Assembly: GCF_910592395.1 (NCBI RefSeq)
Contig: NC_088319.1
Coordinates: 15,872,001 to 15,936,000, forward strand
Direction of reading: 5' to 3'
DNA length: 64,000 nt
Origin: Lineus longissimus
Taxonomy: Eukaryota > Nemertea > Pilidiophora > Heteronemertea > Lineidae
In this document: piece after piece, positions 48,401 to 59,381 of the stretch
How the letters are laid out: each line of letters starts with the position of its first letter
How positions within the stretch are numbered: the first letter of the stretch is position 1
Translations under genes and position numbers: made by a program
The notes under the pieces: generated by a model
The model's input: the letters and a program-made list of their open reading frames with translations, nothing else
What the model was told of the DNA's origin: nothing
Databases searched by the model: none

Positions 48401-49031
48401 TATTCGACTTTCTTGGACTAGGTATGTTTCATTACTTCAAAGATCCATTTTATGATAAATGCATCAGGGAGTTCTTCAGTTCTCTAACTCTCAATCCAAG
48501 GGTCATGGGTTCGAAACACGTCTGGTCGGCTCTTTTGTTCTCCGGCGCAAGGTTCAGTGATGCGGAAATGGCGGCTGCCACTGATACCCACGAATGCAGT
48601 GCGTCTTTGGAGACCTCTAGTTGCAGTTTCTGTAAAGCGCTTTGATACACACCCTGCCAGTGGCTTTATAAACACCGCCGTCACTACGACACATCAATGA
48701 TGGGATCGACTGCCAAGAAAAAGTGTCACTATCTTCGTAATAACTACCGTAGTAGTATCCAGCAAATTCTTTCCATCATTGGAATATATAAGCCTTATAC
48801 TGCATCGTACGTCGGCTTTTTTTTCCAGAAAATGACATTAATGGAAAAAGCGACCAAGCTATTATGGAAACCGTCTTAGCAGCGTCCCGGCCAAATCCAG
48901 GATCCTTGCACGGGGTCCGTATTGGTGAGATGTGGAACGCAACCAGGACATTATTGGATGATTTCTATCGCCCGTTTAACGACGCTTTAGCCACACTGTT
49001 AGAAGACAAGAAATATCAATGGACGCATTGA
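42450..49031 (+). CDS. CHST15-like carbohydrate sulfotransferase
   Basis: Golgi type II enzyme predicted to transfer sulfate from PAPS to a GalNAc residue of chondroitin/dermatan-type chains. Seven phase-consistent exons: 42450-43004, 43443-43644, 44047-44130, 44599-44773, 45016-45211, 48274-48421 and 48829-49031. They encode 520 aa (human CHST15 561). A short cytoplasmic tail and signal anchor (VLVWLVISAGTGLCVLIL) are followed by a Pro-rich stem with two similar segments (GPKIHREF and GPNNHREF). The PAPS 5'-phosphosulfate loop is LGFTKCATTDLW (about 215), with Lys kept but Gly replaced by Ala relative to the usual CGTTD. The 3'-phosphate motif is FIIIMRNPTERLYSHYLY. The C-terminus (DQFFIIKTEEY.., DFYRPFNDAL) matches the CHST15 group. 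An AATAAA lies at 49196-49201. The substrate is inferred from family only. Confidence 0.9.
43160..43380. repeat. Degenerate tandem repeat in sulfotransferase intron 1
   Basis: About three and a half copies of a roughly 57-bp unit built on GGCTGCACCGGTG(A/G)A.CAGGAT and GCTGCTGATTGGTT. The copies are clearly diverged. Confidence 0.6.
45295..45450 (-). mobile_element. Hairpin MITE A, copy 2, with 26-bp perfect palindrome
   Basis: Arms 45364-45389 and 45400-45425 are perfect reverse complements around a 10-nt loop. The left flank (CCAGAAGTATTAAGGTAGCA..) and the arm order are the reverse complement of 29360-29545. It lies in the large sulfotransferase intron. Confidence 0.85.
45735..45800 (+). 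mobile_element. Hairpin MITE A, partial copy 3
   Basis: Carries only one arm, GTCTCTCTTAAAGCACAGTC, then AACAGGCGTTTGGTCTTAGT, in the same order as 45401-45445. Direct orientation relative to copy 2, about 350 bp away. Confidence 0.75.
45951..46085 (+). repeat. Dispersed repeat D, copy 1
   Basis: 135 bp from GCACGCCTGTCAT to CATCGTAGTGAAATCGT, nearly identical to 47418-47552. The two copies lie in direct orientation in one intron, 1.47 kb apart. Confidence 0.85.
47418..47552 (+). repeat. Dispersed repeat D, copy 2
   Basis: Partner of 45951-46085. The shared core includes CTCAAGCGAGGGAAGTCTGC and ATCTCGCGCACTGCTCCTTC. Sequence diverges abruptly on both sides. Confidence 0.85.
47620..47965 (-). 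repeat. Dispersed repeat B, copy 2 (inverted)
   Basis: Reverse-complement partner of 28890-29215. The right edge carries AACGCGCCGCGTAACGG (read on the minus strand), and the left part matches as far as the GTACGTCAC region. Confidence 0.8.
48430..48700. mobile_element. SINE-like fragment in the last sulfotransferase intron
   Basis: A GGGTCATGGGTTCGAA stretch resembles a tRNA box B. It is followed about 110 bp later by GTAAAGCGCTTTGA, a common SINE tail landmark. No box A could be defined with confidence. Confidence 0.35.
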
Positions 49032-49195
49032 TATGTACATAGACAATCGCAGATTCAATTATCAAATTCTTAACGCACAAACGGGCCTCGTGTGCGATAG
49101 ATATTGTTGAAAGTCCATATATTGTTTGAAATATATGCTCTTCAAAAGGTTTTCTGATTGGTATACGCCTCTGGTTTAAGCGGGCTCATTGTGAA

Positions 49196-49201
49196 AATAA
49201 A
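49196..49201 (+). terminator. Poly(A) signal of the sulfotransferase gene
   Basis: AATAAA, 165 bp after the stop codon, followed by a T-rich stretch. Confidence 0.6.
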
Positions 49202-50036
49202 AACTTTTTTTTTAAAGTATTCCTACTAGTTTTCTGATGTGGACCGACAGTCATCTATACCACTCGATTACTCTCCTGGTACAATGGTCATTCCTCGTGC
49301 TGTACAGTGGTCGTGTATGTCACGAGTATGTGTAGTGAGAATTGAGCCATCACGCTCTTCCGTTCGATATCCTGTTCAAAGTTGCCGCTGCAAACCGTAT
49401 CGATGATTCTGGACATAACAATACAAATAAGAATGGGAAAACAGTCAATTTACGGCAATGATTTCTATCATTAGGCAATTTACGATTTAGCATTGGCCTA
49501 CAGTTAAATTACTCATGGTAATTGCCATGAATATTGTGCTAAAGAATTCTGCTTTCAGAGCAATACACGCATTTGGCAAACAATCCTGTTTCCGTTGTGT
49601 GATCTACATGTATACGGGTCCAACGGTTCTTTGGGACAAACGCGCTAAAAATCGGCGCGCAATTTGCCAGTCGTTTTATAAGCAGTCAGACAACGGAGTG
49701 TATGAAGCATTTCACGGGAGGAACTCCCTTGTCCACTTGGACCTGCATTTGCCGTGGATTTTCGCCATTGCCAGAAAGAGAATTTCAAGCTTCGGGGAAT
49801 ACGTATCCTGTTTCGTCTTATCGTCTTACTGGTTCGGTTCGTACCCTAAAGAAGCAGTAAACGGAGCAGTTTTCAAAATCTTCAAGGATACCAAATATTT
49901 TCTTTCGTTGAGATCATCGCGGCAGAAATCATAATTCAGAAGGTAAAATTGTCAGTTGGTTTCTTTTCCATTAACAAGTGAAACGAAATTATTGAACCGA
50001 TTCTAACATCAGCACGAACTCGGTCCTCTTCTGAAG
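49202..50036. other. Intergenic, nothing recognised
   Basis: A 139-codon plus-strand frame (49515-49934) has no recognisable domain. The end of this stretch is the 5' region of the TRIM gene. Confidence 0.35.
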
Positions 50037-52688
50037 ATGGCGACTAAATTCCCTGAGGATTTCACACGGGATGTCCTGTGCTGCATGATCTGTTACAGCG
50101 CCTTCAGGACGCCCCGCCAGCTTCCCTGCCTCCACACCTTCTGTGAAGAATGCCTGACCAAGCACTACCACATCTACCGAATACAGCTCAACGCAATAAA
50201 AGGGAAAATACCTTGCCCGACGTGCAGGGAGGTGATTACGCTGCCGGAGAACGGTATCTGCGGATTCAGGCACGATTTCAAAGTCATGAAATTTGCGGAC
50301 ATTTTGAAGGACTTGGACACTGAGCACGGCTGGACGAAGGCTTGTCAGGTCTGCAAGCTTTCCGAGTCCGCAGTAGAAGCCGACTTATTTTGCAACGACT
50401 GCGGGAAGTACTTCTGCACGCCTTGTTTTAAGATCCACCAAGATATAGCTGTGTTTGCGGGGCACGAGTCTTCTAAACTTAACGCACGTGGTTCTAAAAT
50501 CATCTGCAAGGACCACGCAACTGAGATGGAGATGCTGCGGTTCTTTTGCGATGTTTGCGAAATCGGGGTCTGTACTCTGTGCGCCCTGACGACCCACAAG
50601 ACGCACAAAGTCATCGATATCTATACTGGAATAAATAGACAAAAAGACAAACTGCAAATGGCATTGAGTAATATTCAAGGCAAAGTCAAGGAACTTGATA
50701 CCACGATGAAGGTTTTGGCTGAAGAACGGCAGACGATGCATCCCGACTTTGAACGATTGAAATCGGAAATTGCCGAACACGCCCGAAGGCGAATGGCGGA
50801 TATTCGCGAAGAAGAAAAGAAACTCCAAGCCGAGCTTATCAGCCGTGAGAAGAAGAAGGGTACATTTCTGGAGGAAGAAATAACTGAGGTATTGTTTTTA
50901 CATCAACATGTACATTTTACGTGTATTCGGCCGTCACTTCATATTGAACAACTTATTTGTTAAAAGCCACCTATTGTCAGGAATTGTTACCTTGTACATG
51001 TATTGTATATTACTGCTTCTGAATTTGTGCTTTTAAGATTTACAATGTACTGGGGTTATACTGTCGTTTTCTAGATACACGAATCAGATGTGTTGCTGCA
51101 GTAATACATTTGAACAACAAGGCTTTAGACATGTCCTCATTTCATAGGTCTCCAACTGCCTGAAAGGCCTCCGTGATCTTGACAGACAAACCCGAGACCT
51201 TTTCACCACTCAGAACGTCAGTGCCTCCCGTCTGCTGGCGAACTGCGATGAACTGCAAAAGGACATCTCCTGTGTAGTCAACCTCAGGCCAACTTCGCAA
51301 GCTCATGGACCAGGGATGAACACGGTTAAATTCAGCCCAGGTAACTGCATGACCGTATTAGAAACTTGTTGGAATCGCTTCTGTGTTCTGAGAGTCCATC
51401 TTTGAATGAAAACATGTCTTAAATTTACTGATGCAGTTAGAGCCCTCGTCCTACGAACTCATTTTTGTCTCGGGATCAAGTTGTTGCTCTGGTTGGGAAT
51501 TTCGTGGGGTGACGGCAGGCAATACTTTCAGGAAGCCGAGACATTCCATTCGAAATTCGAATGAGGATGTCAAATTTCAAAACTGCAACTTTGAAAATAA
51601 AACCTAGACTTCGCAATGGAAAACCTGACGTCTAAATTCAAAACTCGCCTGAGAAATGTTTACTAAAATGTAACAACATCAACAAGCCAGACGTTCTATA
51701 CAAAGAGTATATCCGCTACTGACCATGAACGCTTTTTTCTTCTCAAAAGTAATCAGATTGCTTAGTTTTCATCATAACTTCGCCGATATAATTGGGCAGT
51801 TATCGTCAAAGGTATCTTTGGCCTGCAATTGTCGAAAGTAAGCATAATTAAGAGTTGTTATGGTAATTCGCCTTTGTGAGAGTAGAAGCAATAAATCCAG
51901 TGTTTAGGTCAGGAGGCAGGAAAACTGGTGCCACGTGCACAGAAATTATATCGATGACAAGCTAATTGTATTCCTGTTACACAAGTACGTAGTCCACATA
52001 CACACGAGGTCAAGCAATCCACTTACTTATAGTACACAGGTATGTACATACACCAATGCATGCTTTTGACATGCTAGGTTGGTGTTGAATGTAAGTTTAT
52101 TGGTAATTATGTCTTTACCAAAAATACTGAGAGTGCGAAGAAATTTTGTTAATTTCACTAATAACTGCTGCATTGGTTGAAGAAACTTTCTCTATTTAGG
52201 TTTTCTGTAGGTTTTATGGCGGCTGGTCGATCTCTAATTGATCTTACGATTCTGATATAGTCAGGGCCACGTGGTGTTATGAAATATCCGTGTCGGTAGA
52301 GAATATTCTTCGACCTACTTGAAGAATCTTGTGCAGGCTAGTTCCAGAACAGTAGACACTCACTCCATCTTTCTTCGATGCCTTCCAAAAGTTTGGTTCC
52401 GTCTTTCATCATCGAATATGATCGATTCCCAGTGCCGTTGGGCGAACGACTCACGAGACAAGACAGAGACTGACAGTTGTTCAGCGGGTGGCCGCCATCC
52501 CGGATCTACAGCTTTGTTCTTCTCTTTCAGGTATGATGATCCTTGGGACTCTTGAAGAGACACGTGAGCACCGGCCCGAAAGGAAGGTTTCCGTTGCCAA
52601 GACCGGGAATGCACAGTCATTAGCTGAACAGGGATCACCTCGGCCTGTCAGAGAGGCAGGCAGTGTTAAACAGCTGTACATACCGTGA
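50037..52688 (+). CDS. TRIM/RBCC protein lacking a C-terminal domain
   Basis: Probable RING-type E3 ubiquitin ligase. Three phase-consistent exons: 50037-50888, 51148-51340 and 52531-52688, giving 400 aa. The RING finger is at about 15-65 (CCMICYSAF, CLHTFCEECL, CPTCREVI). B-box 1 is at about 105-150 (CQVCKLSE.., CNDCGKYFC) and B-box 2 at about 160-195 (CKDHATEME.., CDVCEIGVCTLC). A coiled coil covers about 200-330. The region after exon 2 (NTVKFSPG) resembles the linker that in TRIM2/3/56/71-type proteins leads into filamin/NHL domains. The frame instead ends 52 codons later in a low-complexity tail. Either this is a domain-less TRIM, as is common in invertebrate expansions, or an alternative exon lies downstream. 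Confidence 0.85.
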
Positions 52689-54982
52689 GCGATGGATGGA
52701 CGAACCTACCCGCAGCGATGGGTTATACCTAGCTAAGACACTCGTCTTGACTTCCTGACGCTAGAAATATCATCTGTAATGGCATGATCTTACGATTTGT
52801 ACGGTGACAAGGAGGAAACGCACAGTACAACTGAGTACATCCGACGAACATACAGAAATGGGTTGAAGTCATGCAATTGCTGAACTTGAATTTTGAAGTG
52901 TACCAATTGCGCGACTTCAAAATTCACAATTTGCCATATCCCCCGTCGTGACCTTGACTCACTCCCACTCACCTCCTTGATTCGGGCTATTTCTGACACT
53001 CTTCGAGCAAATTAGTGAAAAAATAACAAGCATTCCCAGAGGTTGATCACGATTTCTTTATTAAACGTTATAATCAGAAGTACAACATTTCTAACAAGTG
53101 TGTGCTCTCGAACATGCTAAATAGAACTGGCTTCTCAAGTCGCTCTAACTTAAAGGAGGCAGCACTGGTACTGTGATTGTTTACCATTGGACTGTGGAAG
53201 CTGACGACGAACAAATTCTAAAAGACACTTCGTATTAACGTGTCATATTAAGCCATGATTCATTTAGCATGTTTACACCGTTATTGTTGGCGATGTTCTC
53301 GTAATATGACTATTAATCAAATTTTGTGATATAGCGTAGTTTGGTAAAGACCCGTTTATTGGAAGATGTCTCTCTGCATCGAATTCAATTTCCGGTTACT
53401 GTCGCATCAGGAAGGTTAAGGAATGTCACGGGTTGCGTTTGTTGGCATATGACACCAGCTTTTCATGGCGCCACAGGCCCAACATATTTTAATACTTCAG
53501 CCGGTAGCATTAGTAGGTTTGCCATCAAATAAAAGATGACAAATAAAAACTTTCGCATTTGGCGAGACCAAAACTCATTAAGTAATGAGTTTTTGGCGAG
53601 ACAAAATTGCCAACGAATAACAAACGAACCATTTCACATCAATCACCTTTAGCTTTTAGGACGTAAAGATTTAAAACACAACCATTGGCTCACTGACATG
53701 TACGAGTAATATATAGATATTTACAGTGTTTTGGCTGTCTGCCATAGTCCAGGTCGAAAGAAATGTCTTAATACTTTATCACATGTTATTCCGCAGCCAT
53801 AGTTGACATCCACTTTAGTTTCACCAATCCAAAACTGGGTCATTAATTACTACGAGATCAAAACATATTTTTTTCTGTTTGGCATCTCAACTTGTTGAGG
53901 TATTCTGCGTGCTGAACAGCCACAACGGAAGCCGATAGAAAGCAGAAATGTCAAAGTAAAACCTGCATTTTTTCTCTCGTTCTTTCTGCTGCTATTAGGA
54001 AATAGAATGTTCCGTAAGAGAATGAGCAAAATGTAATAAGCCTTCTTCATGTGGCTATCGGAACTAAATATTGAATCAGTGCAGTTTTTGCAGCGGATGC
54101 TCTAAGGATCGATGTTAAACTTAACAATATTCTATTTCCTAGTTAGTTAGTACATACTGCTAAATGGCGCCTAATCGATGAAGATAATGAAGTTGGGAAC
54201 AAATTTCCAATAACAAATCCACGCTTTTCCCAGAGCATTTAAGAGGAATGTTATGCACTCCTTCCACACATCAAGTTCACCACCCACAAATGATCGGGCT
54301 GGCCTAACCGGAAATTCATTCTCCACTCTAGTACGATCAATCGATTGGGCACCGTGAATATGAGAATGAGGATAAAATGCAGTTTTCATAATTTTGATAT
54401 TTTTTTACAACCATAACAACTTTCGTTGTAGCTAACTGACGAAATCAGGCAGAGCTTTGCAGTTGTTTACTTTTTTACATTGTTTATCAACTCATCGGGA
54501 ACTTCTTGAATTCCAATTCTTTCTTGTTTTGGCTGTAGTTGCTTTGTTCGTGCCTCCCTCTGGGTTATTGATGACGTCATAAATCCCGTTCCCATAGTTT
54601 GTCGGAGTCCTGCTTCAGATTCACGGGTCCAGTGAAAAAGGACTGAGTAACTGAAAATATAAAAATTAGGCATATTTTATGAAAAGTTATTTTCATAAAG
54701 AGCTAATTAATTTTTTTTACAGTGGCTAATAGTTTTAGAAACAACCTAAATCTGATAAGAAAAAGAGATGGCATTTCAAAGTTATCCTCTCAACTAAACC
54801 AGCTTTCATACGTCGTGCTTCACCATTCGTTACAGTGACTCTTCTTCGTAAGTGTGGCGAAACCTGAGTTTTTAACAATAACTACAAGAGACATACCGTT
54901 CGACGGTGGTCAATGTTGGTCAGCGGTTACCCAGACAGAAAAACAGGAGTTTCTGATAATTTTCAAAGACTCACCAAACGAT
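52689..54982. other. Intergenic, nothing recognised
   Basis: AATAAA motifs near 53528 and 53543 could end the TRIM transcript. On the right, this region should hold the 3' UTR of the minus-strand neuropeptide gene. No other gene was seen. Confidence 0.3.
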
Positions 54983-57245
54983 TTACTCGGCGTCCTTTTT
55001 CTCCTCTGCAAATAAAATAATACATTTTTCATTAAGCTACATGTATATGTATGCTCATCATTCTGTCTTACCAAATATACAAACAGCATTCTCTACTATT
55101 GGCAGTGAAAACCGATGATGTACCATCAGACAAAGTACACAACATTTCTCTGATCTTCAATTTTTCATCTTTTCATTGAATCGTGCACTTCTGAATTGGC
55201 CCCAAATGCAAGCACAACTATGCTAGTCTGTACGTCTAAGCACCAACAAGATGACAAAGACAAAAATTAGGTTATAGATGAGGCAGGTGAAGTGTCATCG
55301 ACTGTACTGCCAAATGGCGGTCATTTGGGTTCCAAATAAACGCATTCTGGATTTGAACAAACTTATCATCCGTATAAAATGGTACTTAAGGTTCCACATT
55401 AGCGGAAATGACGCCCAGGCAGGTGCTTCATTGATTTAAACGTATCAATGTATCTGAAGGACTGGGCTGTGAACGTACGTTTGACATTGCGACACCGTAA
55501 TGGTATTGCTTGCCAACATACTGTACATGGAGGCCGCAATTTGAATAGAGTGGTTTCACGGTCAACCATGTTGGAGGGCAGAACAATGATTTGTCATGCC
55601 TGACTAACTGAATCAAATGCTGTCATGGTCATTTGGACTTGCTTTCTTTTGTCTATCCCTCCAACATGGCCGGTGATGACGTCACGTGAAACCACGCTAT
55701 ACGTGGCAGGAAATGCAAAGTTTTTATTCATACACCGTACACGTACAAGAGTGTCACATTCCATTTACTCTACTTCACTTCGCCTTACAATGTATAAATC
55801 AAAGTCAAGGCTGATTTCCCTTGGTGGACACTTATTTCAATCAGTATGAACGTTGTGTTTAACGCATTGGAAAAGTCATCTATACGTTTTTACCTTTGGT
55901 TTTATCAGCTGATCGCTTGACGAAACCAGAAAGGGGACCATCACCAATGCTGTCAAATGACTTCTTGTTGAAACTGCTGAATCCGCCATGTCCAATGTGG
56001 TCAAAGTTTTTCTTGTTGAAGCTAGAGAAACCACCGTGCCCTATGCGGTCGAAATTCTTCTTGGAAAAACTGCTGAACGCGCCGGCGCCTATTTTGTCGA
56101 ATGGTCGTTTGGCAAAATCACCGGATGATGATCCATCCCCATTTCTGTCGAAATTGCGCTTGTTGAAACTAGAAAATCCACCGTGGCCAATAGGGTCAAA
56201 GTTGCGTTTGTCGAAGCTGCTTAAAGATCCACTTCCGATTTTGTCGAAATTTCGTTTGTTGAAGGCCGAGAAACCACCGTGGCCAATTTGATCAAAATTT
56301 CTCTTGTTGAAAGCGGAAAATCCACCATGTCCTATTTGGTCAAAGTTTCTCTTGTTGAAAGCGGAAAATCCACCATGTCCTATTTGGTCAAAGTTTCTCT
56401 TGTTGAAAGCGGAAAATCCACCATGTCCTATTTGGTCAAAGTTTCTCTTGTTGAAAGCGGAAAATCCACCATGTCCAATTTGGTCAAAGTTTCTCTTGTT
56501 GAACGCAGAAAATCCGCCGTGTCCAATTTGGTCGAAATTCCTCTTGTTGAAGCTGCTGAAACCTCCATGGCCGATTTGGTCAAAGGTGCGCTTGTCAAGG
56601 TCACGTGACGGATGGATAGCTCCCCCGCCGAGAGAGTCGAGGAGCGCCCTGCGTTCCTCTGGGTCGGCCTCTTCTAATGATTCGAGCAATTCCCGGGAAC
56701 TGAGAACCTCGCGCCCTGGATGGATTGCACCTCCACCTAACGTGTCTGAAAGAGACAATCCCAGTTAGAAAAAGAAAGTTCCTGTTTGGAAACACCACGA
56801 ATCCGATAAGAGCCTTTTTGCTTGACAAGCAGACATATCCCACACCTAAAGTGGTCTCATTATAACATTTTCAGTTAGTCTATGTGAGACAGACGCGCAA
56901 AACCCGGCTAATAACGTCGGCAGTGTATTAGTATCTCAACACCGTCTTAGATATCTATCCCCCTTAATGACTTAGGCTTAAATTGGTGGATCAAATACGT
57001 TATTGTGACCAATCTGGGTGGTGTGTGACAACGATAGGTTACCAATGGCGAAACAGTGTGCACATGCACACGTATCATGGAGATATTCAAGTTTACCAAG
57101 ATGTTGACGCACCTAATAATGCTCTTTCCGTCTCTGGATGTATGGAGCCTCCCCCTAATGTATCTAACTCCCTCTCCGCGGCGTTTTTCTCATCTGAGTC
57201 TATAAGTTGCTCTAAGACATTCCTATCCACTGATCGCTTCTCAAC
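54983..57245 (-). CDS. Pedal peptide/orcokinin-type neuropeptide precursor (5' partial)
   Basis: Secreted precursor cut by prohormone convertases into many short peptides. Exons: 57245-57113 (44 codons +1), 56745-55894, and a 23-bp terminal exon 55005-54983 ending EEKKDAE. All phases agree. The second exon holds 14 units separated by KR or KK: one TFDQIGHGGFSSFN, six NFDQIGHGGFSAFN, then NFDKIGSGSLSSFD, NFDPIGHGGFSSFN, a degenerate NFDRNGDG unit, PFDKIGAGAFSSFS, NFDRIGHGGFSSFN, NFDHIGHGGFSSFN and SFDSIGDGPLSGFV. The xFDxIGxGxFSxF pattern places them in the pedal peptide/orcokinin family. No Gly precedes the basic pairs, so they should not be amidated. Upstream of the array lie three copies of LGGG(A/S)IHP in acidic spacers. 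The signal-peptide exon must lie further upstream (phase 0 donor) and was not identified. Confidence 0.9.
56264..56545 (-). repeat. 48-bp coding tandem repeat inside the neuropeptide gene
   Basis: Six consecutive units encode the same 14-residue peptide plus KR. The central units are almost identical in DNA, with only a CCTATT/CCAATT difference visible, while the outer ones differ at silent sites. This is a recently homogenised coding array. Confidence 0.9.
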
Positions 57246-59216
57246 CTGCAAGTACAAACAAATTTATGGATCAGTGAAAGGCAGGTGAAACTCGAAATCC
57301 CGCTAATCTGTGGCACATTTTTTAGTATGAATGTTCGACTACTTGGTGAAGAAATGTCTGTAAGTAACTTGGTGGAGGCAATTTGTTTGTCCGAAGACTA
57401 CAAGAATCTTCTTTGCGGCAGCAGTCCTGAAATAAGAAAGGTTCAGCTATCTTTGGGTGGACGTGCACGTACGCCGAATACTCTTTTGCAGCTTGTTTCT
57501 CATACAAGCAGTTTTTCGAACTTCGTAGTGGCTCGAGAATTAGTACATGGAGTTCAAATAAATGCAATTCGAATAATATAGTCAATGAGCAATCACACCG
57601 TACATCAGTCTTCGTTGTATCACATCACCAACGTCTCCCGATCATCTGACTTGACTATTACTTCCCCCAGGGTCACTTTCACCGCAAAGCACTACTCAAT
57701 AATTGGCCAACGCTCCAGTTCAAAGTCTGGCCAGCCACTACCAAATAAGACCACCCTCTTCTTGATTAACAGCATTATGTTATAATGAACTAAGGGACTG
57801 ATTAGGCGCGAGAACAAATTATACCAGGTACAGCCAGAAGGTTCGGAGAAGTTTCGTTCGATTCCCCTAGCAAAGACTGAAACATCTACAAGCTCTTATC
57901 TTGGGCCTCTATGATTAGAAACGGTTTTCCGTCTCGTCTAGATCTGACCGCCGCGACATTGCGTCTGTATCGCAGAGAGCACATTTCGATCGCTGCCCGG
58001 GGAGCTATGATTATACGTAGAAGCACTTTGCCGTTGCCTGCGGGCATGTAACACGTGGTCGCCGGTCGTCTGGTCACATACTATATTTAAGCGGATGAGT
58101 CTTAACGCAAGTTTAATGTTGACGACGTGCCGGAGGAACTTCGCGTAGTGGCAATAGCGTAGGCTTCTGTAGAAAGTTATCGTTTTTAAACAACACATAC
58201 GTGGTTCTAACATTTCGTTTGAAACGCTCGTCCTAGTATTTATAGTGCCGTAATACATGCATTATGGTTATAACCGCAGTACAATTGTCGCGTTGACCTT
58301 CTCGAAACTAAGACTTTTTTAGTAAGTTGCATGAGTAATCTCACAGTCATTTCCCCGACAGATCTTCATCCGTTTCTGACTTGCTCTCAGGCGGTACTAT
58401 CGATTCTTTATCTAACTTAAGTGAAAGTCAGTACCAAAGAACAGATAGGTAAAGCGATCTTTTTCCAGATACATCCAGCAGCACATAGCATCAAGTACCG
58501 AAATAGAACATATATAGTTTGGCAAAAGGCAGGGGAATAATATTGGCAATAAAAGGAAAAGGTGTAAGCGCAAACTTCGCCGAAGATAATCGACTGGAGC
58601 TGTTATGCTGCCGAAGAATATCACATTGACTTGTGCGGAAAAGAACAACTTGTTGGCTGTTTATCACATTTCAATAGTTGTCGGTTCCCAGGTCGTCGGC
58701 ATTCTCGAAAGCCAATCGCACTTGGCGATTCTTCGACTTACCAGGCAATTCTTGCTTGACTCTTTTCGTAAACAGTCTCACCGCTCCCCCAGGGCAAAAT
58801 GCTTTCTAACGCGAAACACGGCTCAACAAGTTTTTTAGTTTGTTCTTCCAATAAAAAGGCATTTCCTAGATAATTGCAAGTGTGTCTGCACGTATGAAAA
58901 CCTTGTCGTGGTTTATTAATAAACGAACTTTCTATAAATCAGTCTTGCCTAGGGTGCTGCCGAGCATATAACGAGCCTCATTGTAAGATGGCATGAATTT
59001 ATACAATGTATAATGCAAAGGAGTTTCACTTTCCGTTCAACTAATATATATAGAGAATCTTTAACGACTCCCAATCCGACTTCTACTATTACTTCTAAGT
59101 ATTTGAGAGTGAATTATAGCCGTTCGATGATTCACCCGCCTGAACTAACAAACGCTTGACAAACTACATGAAATACACAATAACTCTGGAACGGGCCTGT
59201 TCACAAAGCGGATATA
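57246..59216. other. Upstream of the neuropeptide exons; signal exon expected here or beyond
   Basis: No minus-strand exon with a signal peptide and a phase 0 donor could be chosen with confidence. A TATATATA stretch at 59045-59052 lies upstream of the small peptide frame on the plus strand. Confidence 0.3.
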
Positions 59217-59381
59217 ATGATGTCGTACTCCAGAGTCCTGTTGCTAGCTTTTCTCTCATTGGGAGAGTGCTTTTTCTGCTGCACAACATGGCGGCGGTTC
59301 GACTCTGAACCCATCATGATTCGAAACCGCGGCGCAGTTTACAGGGCCAGTTCAGACGGAAGAAGGAGGTCGACAAACTAA
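59217..59381 (+). CDS. Candidate 54-residue secreted peptide precursor
   Basis: Short frame starting ATG-ATG at 59217, with an in-frame stop upstream (59181-59183). Residues 1-21 (MMSYSRVLLLAFLSLGECFFC) look like a signal peptide. Then come CTTW, a dibasic RR, 20 residues (FDSEPIMIRNRGAVYRASSD), and GRRR, the usual amidation-plus-cleavage signal, followed by STN and the stop. That layout is typical of a neuropeptide precursor with one amidated peptide. TATATATA lies about 170 bp upstream and AATAAA about 50 bp downstream (59431-59436), so a compact intronless gene is possible. I recognise no family. A chance frame cannot be excluded. Confidence 0.35.
   Translation: MMSYSRVLLLAFLSLGECFFCCTTWRRFDSEPIMIRNRGAVYRASSDGRRRSTN

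Noticed and set aside
49515-49934. 139-codon plus-strand frame
   Set aside because: No recognisable domain, poor composition and no splice partner; likely chance.
55896-56768. Plus-strand frames of repeated NPPCPIWSKFLLLK-type and GKSTMSYLVKVSLV-type units
   Set aside because: Antisense translations of the 48-bp neuropeptide units.
57938-58648. Minus-strand frames as possible signal-peptide exon of the neuropeptide gene
   Set aside because: No Met-led hydrophobic start with a phase 0 donor; the hydrophobic run near 58540 lacks a suitable start.
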